The position numbers and the translations under genes were made by a program. The notes under the pieces are model-generated. The model ran no database searches, had not been told where the DNA came from, and worked only from the letters and a program-made list of their open reading frames with translations. Shown here in pieces: positions 7,332 through 8,249 of a stretch of DNA of 8,249 bases. The stretch is from Prevotella sp. GTDB taxonomy: Bacteria; Bacteroidota; Bacteroidia; Bacteroidales; Dysgonomonadaceae. The stretch lies in contig JAISKQ010000332.1 in NCBI GenBank assembly GCA_031260865.1, positions 1 to 8,249 on the forward strand. The letters are read 5' to 3'. How positions within the stretch are numbered: position 1 is the first letter of the stretch; each line of letters begins with the position of its first letter.

Positions 7332-7370
7332 GAGAAAACGACATGTAAACATGTCGTTTTCTTTTTGTTT
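7332..7370 (+). terminator. Intrinsic terminator of the pta-ackA operon
   Basis: A perfect 13-bp stem, 7333-7345 with 7350-7362 (AGAAAACGACATG / CATGTCGTTTTCT), closes a TAAA loop. It runs into a T-rich tail (7362-7366 and 7368-7370). It starts about 30 nt past the ackA stop. The minus-strand side lacks a comparable T-tract, so it appears directional. Confidence 0.9.
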
Positions 7371-7459
7371 ATAAACCGCAAGGTTCTTTAACAAATTTGT
7401 TCTCATTTAGGAAATCACCGTTAAACTAATTTAAACGCTTGAAATTATAGTCTTTTTTA

Positions 7460-7491
7460 TTTGGTTTATTACTTCGCCGGGCTTATCTTTG
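7460..7491 (+). promoter_or_regulatory. Promoter of small RNA copy 1
   Basis: TTTG at 7460-7463, a 20-nt spacer, then TATCTTTG at 7484-7491: an exact fit to the Bacteroidetes -33/-7 consensus and spacing. Transcription would start at about 7493-7496. This is the best promoter in the window, and no protein gene follows it. Confidence 0.75.
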
Positions 7492-7492
7492 T

Positions 7493-7567
7493 ACTGTGTT
7501 TTTCATAGTATTAGATTTAAGGTTAACAATGAAGATTGGTTGTCGTGATGACAACCTTTTCTTTTTT
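7493..7567 (+). ncRNA. Candidate small RNA, copy 1 (about 75 nt)
   Basis: A self-contained transcription unit. It has a consensus promoter, a 5' hairpin ACTGTG-TTTTT-CATAGT (7493-7509, six pairs including one G-U), an unpaired A/T-rich middle (TTAGATTTAAGGTTAACAA, 7511-7529), and a terminator hairpin with T-tract (7538-7567). A second copy 202 bp downstream matches at 94 of 97 positions (7484-7580 against 7686-7782). Similarity begins at the -7 box and ends just past the terminator, so the transcription unit itself is what is conserved. No protein gene follows either copy, which argues against a leader or attenuator role. I have an impression that similar sequence recurs in other Bacteroidales intergenic regions, but cannot name a family. 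A 14-codon frame inside it is discussed under rejected items. Confidence 0.65.
7538..7567 (+). terminator. Terminator of small RNA copy 1
   Basis: The stem GGTTGTCG/TGACAACC (7538-7545 with 7549-7556, inner pair G-U) closes a 3-nt TGA loop and is followed by TTTTCTTTTTT (7557-7567). Confidence 0.8.
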
Positions 7568-7685
7568 AGATAAGTCCCATCCTTCAATTTTTCAAAAATT
7601 TTAATATTGCTAATCGGATAAGTTAAATAAATTTAAACCGATATATAAAAATAATAGAACATGTTTTACGACATGAAAATTGTTC

Positions 7686-7693
7686 TATCTTTG
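7686..7693 (+). promoter_or_regulatory. Promoter -7 box of small RNA copy 2 (TATCTTTG)
   Basis: TATCTTTG identical to that of copy 1. The -33 region is not conserved and has no clear TTTG at 20 nt. Instead a small dyad, CATGT-N6-ACATG (7660-7675), covers that position. Copy 2 may thus be weaker, or controlled differently. Confidence 0.55.
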
Positions 7694-7694
7694 C

Positions 7695-7769
7695 ACTGTG
7701 TTTTTCATAGTATTAGATTTAAGGTTAACAATGAAGATTGGTTGTCGTGACGACAACCTTTTCTTTTTT
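7695..7769 (+). ncRNA. Candidate small RNA, copy 2 (about 75 nt)
   Basis: Near-identical repeat of copy 1: the same 5' hairpin (7695-7711), middle segment and terminator hairpin. Within the predicted transcript the only difference is C at 7751 for T at 7549, which turns the inner G-U pair of the terminator stem into G-C. The other two differences in the 97-bp match lie just outside the RNA (7694 and 7778). No gene follows within the remaining 480 bp, so this copy also appears free-standing. Confidence 0.6.
7740..7769 (+). terminator. Terminator of small RNA copy 2
   Basis: The perfect 8-bp stem GGTTGTCG/CGACAACC (7740-7747 with 7751-7758) closes a TGA loop, with TTTTCTTTTTT following (7759-7769). 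Confidence 0.8.
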
Positions 7770-8008
7770 AGATAAGTTCCATTCAATTTATTGAAAATCA
7801 AAACATTTTTGTTTATATATTCTTCCCATTTAATATTCCATTGCTTTTATACAGAGAAGGTTTGTTTAAAAAGTTCCTCTAATCGCCCTCGCCGGCGCGT
7901 ACTTTTATCCGTGCCTATAACGAACAATAAAACGATAGAACTTTTTTCATACTCTTTATACTAAAAAACTGCATTTTTCTCAAACAAAATTATCTATATA
8001 TGAGTTGG

Positions 8009-8042
8009 AAGTTTTGAGTTTTAAGTAGAAAGTTTTGAGTTT
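8009..8042. repeat. Tandem direct repeat, 21-bp period
   Basis: AAGTTTTGAGTTT occurs at 8009-8021 and again at 8030-8042, separated by eight bases (period 21). Confidence 0.7.
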
Positions 8043-8183
8043 ACAAGTGTGCAAGCGTGCAAAAAAAATAGAAACAACGTTCGGCGTAGAGAATTAAAAA
8101 TAAAGAATGGCGCAAAGCGATGATGACCGAAAACTGTTACTTTTGTTACTTTTTTTGAGTGTACAAGTGCATTAGTTTACAAG
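8037..8183. repeat. Dispersed copies of GAGTTTACAAGTG
   Basis: GAGTTTACAAGTG at 8037-8049 recurs as GAGTGTACAAGTG at 8157-8169 (12 of 13), and in shortened form as AGTTTACAAG at 8174-8183. Each copy is followed by A/G/C-rich short words, giving the tract a degenerate repetitive texture. Confidence 0.55.
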
Positions 8184-8245
8184 AGTTCTAGCAAGCTAGC
8201 AAACTTGAAATCTAATAAACTACTTACTACTGTTACTTTTGTCAC
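8134..8245. repeat. Direct repeat pair CTGTTACTTTTGTnAC
   Basis: CTGTTACTTTTGTTAC at 8134-8149 and CTGTTACTTTTGTCAC at 8230-8245 match at 15 of 16 bases, 96 bp apart. Both include TACTTTTG, which fits the -7 consensus TAnnTTTG, but neither has a -33 box at the right distance, so I do not call promoters. Confidence 0.55.
8188..8199. repeat. Short palindrome CTAGC-AA-GCTAG
   Basis: Perfect 5-bp arms with a 2-nt centre. Flanking AGTT and AACT can extend the pairing around a two-base CA bulge. It lies between the two CTGTTACTTTTGT repeats. Confidence 0.4.
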
Positions 8246-8249
8246 CTTT

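Larger units (their letters stand above)
7770..8249. other. Intergenic tract without a recognisable gene, rich in short repeats
   Basis: No open frame worth calling was found on either strand. The sequence is AT-rich apart from a short GC-rich patch (about 7883-7900). It holds a dyad just past copy 2 (TCAAT-TT-ATTGA, 7783-7794) and the repeats listed separately between 8009 and 8245. The window ends inside this tract. Confidence 0.6.

Noticed and set aside
7381..7402. GGTTCTTTAACA followed by AACAAATTTGTT, resembling the rRNA boxA antitermination element (TGCTCTTTAACA) and forming a 12-bp palindrome.
   Set aside because: No rRNA or tRNA gene follows, the match is short and partly shared with the palindrome, and AT-rich sequence makes it plausible by chance.
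7529..7573. A 14-codon frame (MKIGCRDDNLFFFR) in each small RNA copy (second at 7731-7775), preceded by AAGG six bases upstream, with the one difference between copies synonymous (GAT/GAC).
   Set aside because: The frame runs through the terminator hairpin and T-tract and its stop lies beyond them, so most transcripts would end before the stop codon. The single synonymous change is equally explained by preserving the stem.

Overview
The window looks like part of a Bacteroidales (Bacteroidetes) chromosome. The promoters that can be read follow the Bacteroidetes -33/-7 pattern (TTTG, about 20 nt, TAnnTTTG). Leaders are AT-rich and lack a clear Shine-Dalgarno sequence. The long secreted protein starts with the QVTIG...GALLQLKE type of N-terminus seen in Bacteroidetes surface proteins. 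No rRNA, tRNA, CRISPR array or transposase was found.

Layout: (1) Positions 1-710, minus strand: the first 236 codons of kbl, 2-amino-3-ketobutyrate CoA ligase (glycine C-acetyltransferase), cut by the window edge. (2) 711-972: a spacer with the kbl -7 box, a fragment of a dispersed-type repeat, and a good intrinsic terminator for the next minus-strand gene. (3) 973-3171, minus: a 732-residue secreted protein with two tandem beta-rich domains and a C-terminal alpha/beta domain; function unknown. (4) 3172-4080: about 900 bp of AT-rich divergent intergenic DNA holding a dense cluster of inverted repeats (about 3627-3726) and, near its right end, the promoter of the next operon. (5) 4081-7301, plus: a tight operon of pta, a 3-hydroxyacyl-CoA dehydrogenase-like gene, and ackA, closed by a strong 13-bp-stem terminator. 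(6) 7362-8249: no protein gene; two near-identical small transcription units 202 bp apart (promoter box, about 75-nt RNA, terminator), then a tract of short direct and inverted repeats.

How the genes fit together: Pta and AckA convert acetyl-CoA to acetate with ATP formation, the standard energy-conserving end of fermentation. Kbl, in a separate unit, makes acetyl-CoA and glycine from the threonine breakdown product 2-amino-3-oxobutyrate, so its product could enter Pta-AckA; this is a pathway link, not shown co-regulation. The unusual part of the operon is the middle gene. It keeps the 3-hydroxyacyl-CoA dehydrogenase fold and the His-Glu dyad but has lost other active-site residues and has an N-terminal extension.

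The best candidates for something undescribed are the duplicated small RNA genes downstream of ackA and the altered dehydrogenase embedded between pta and ackA.
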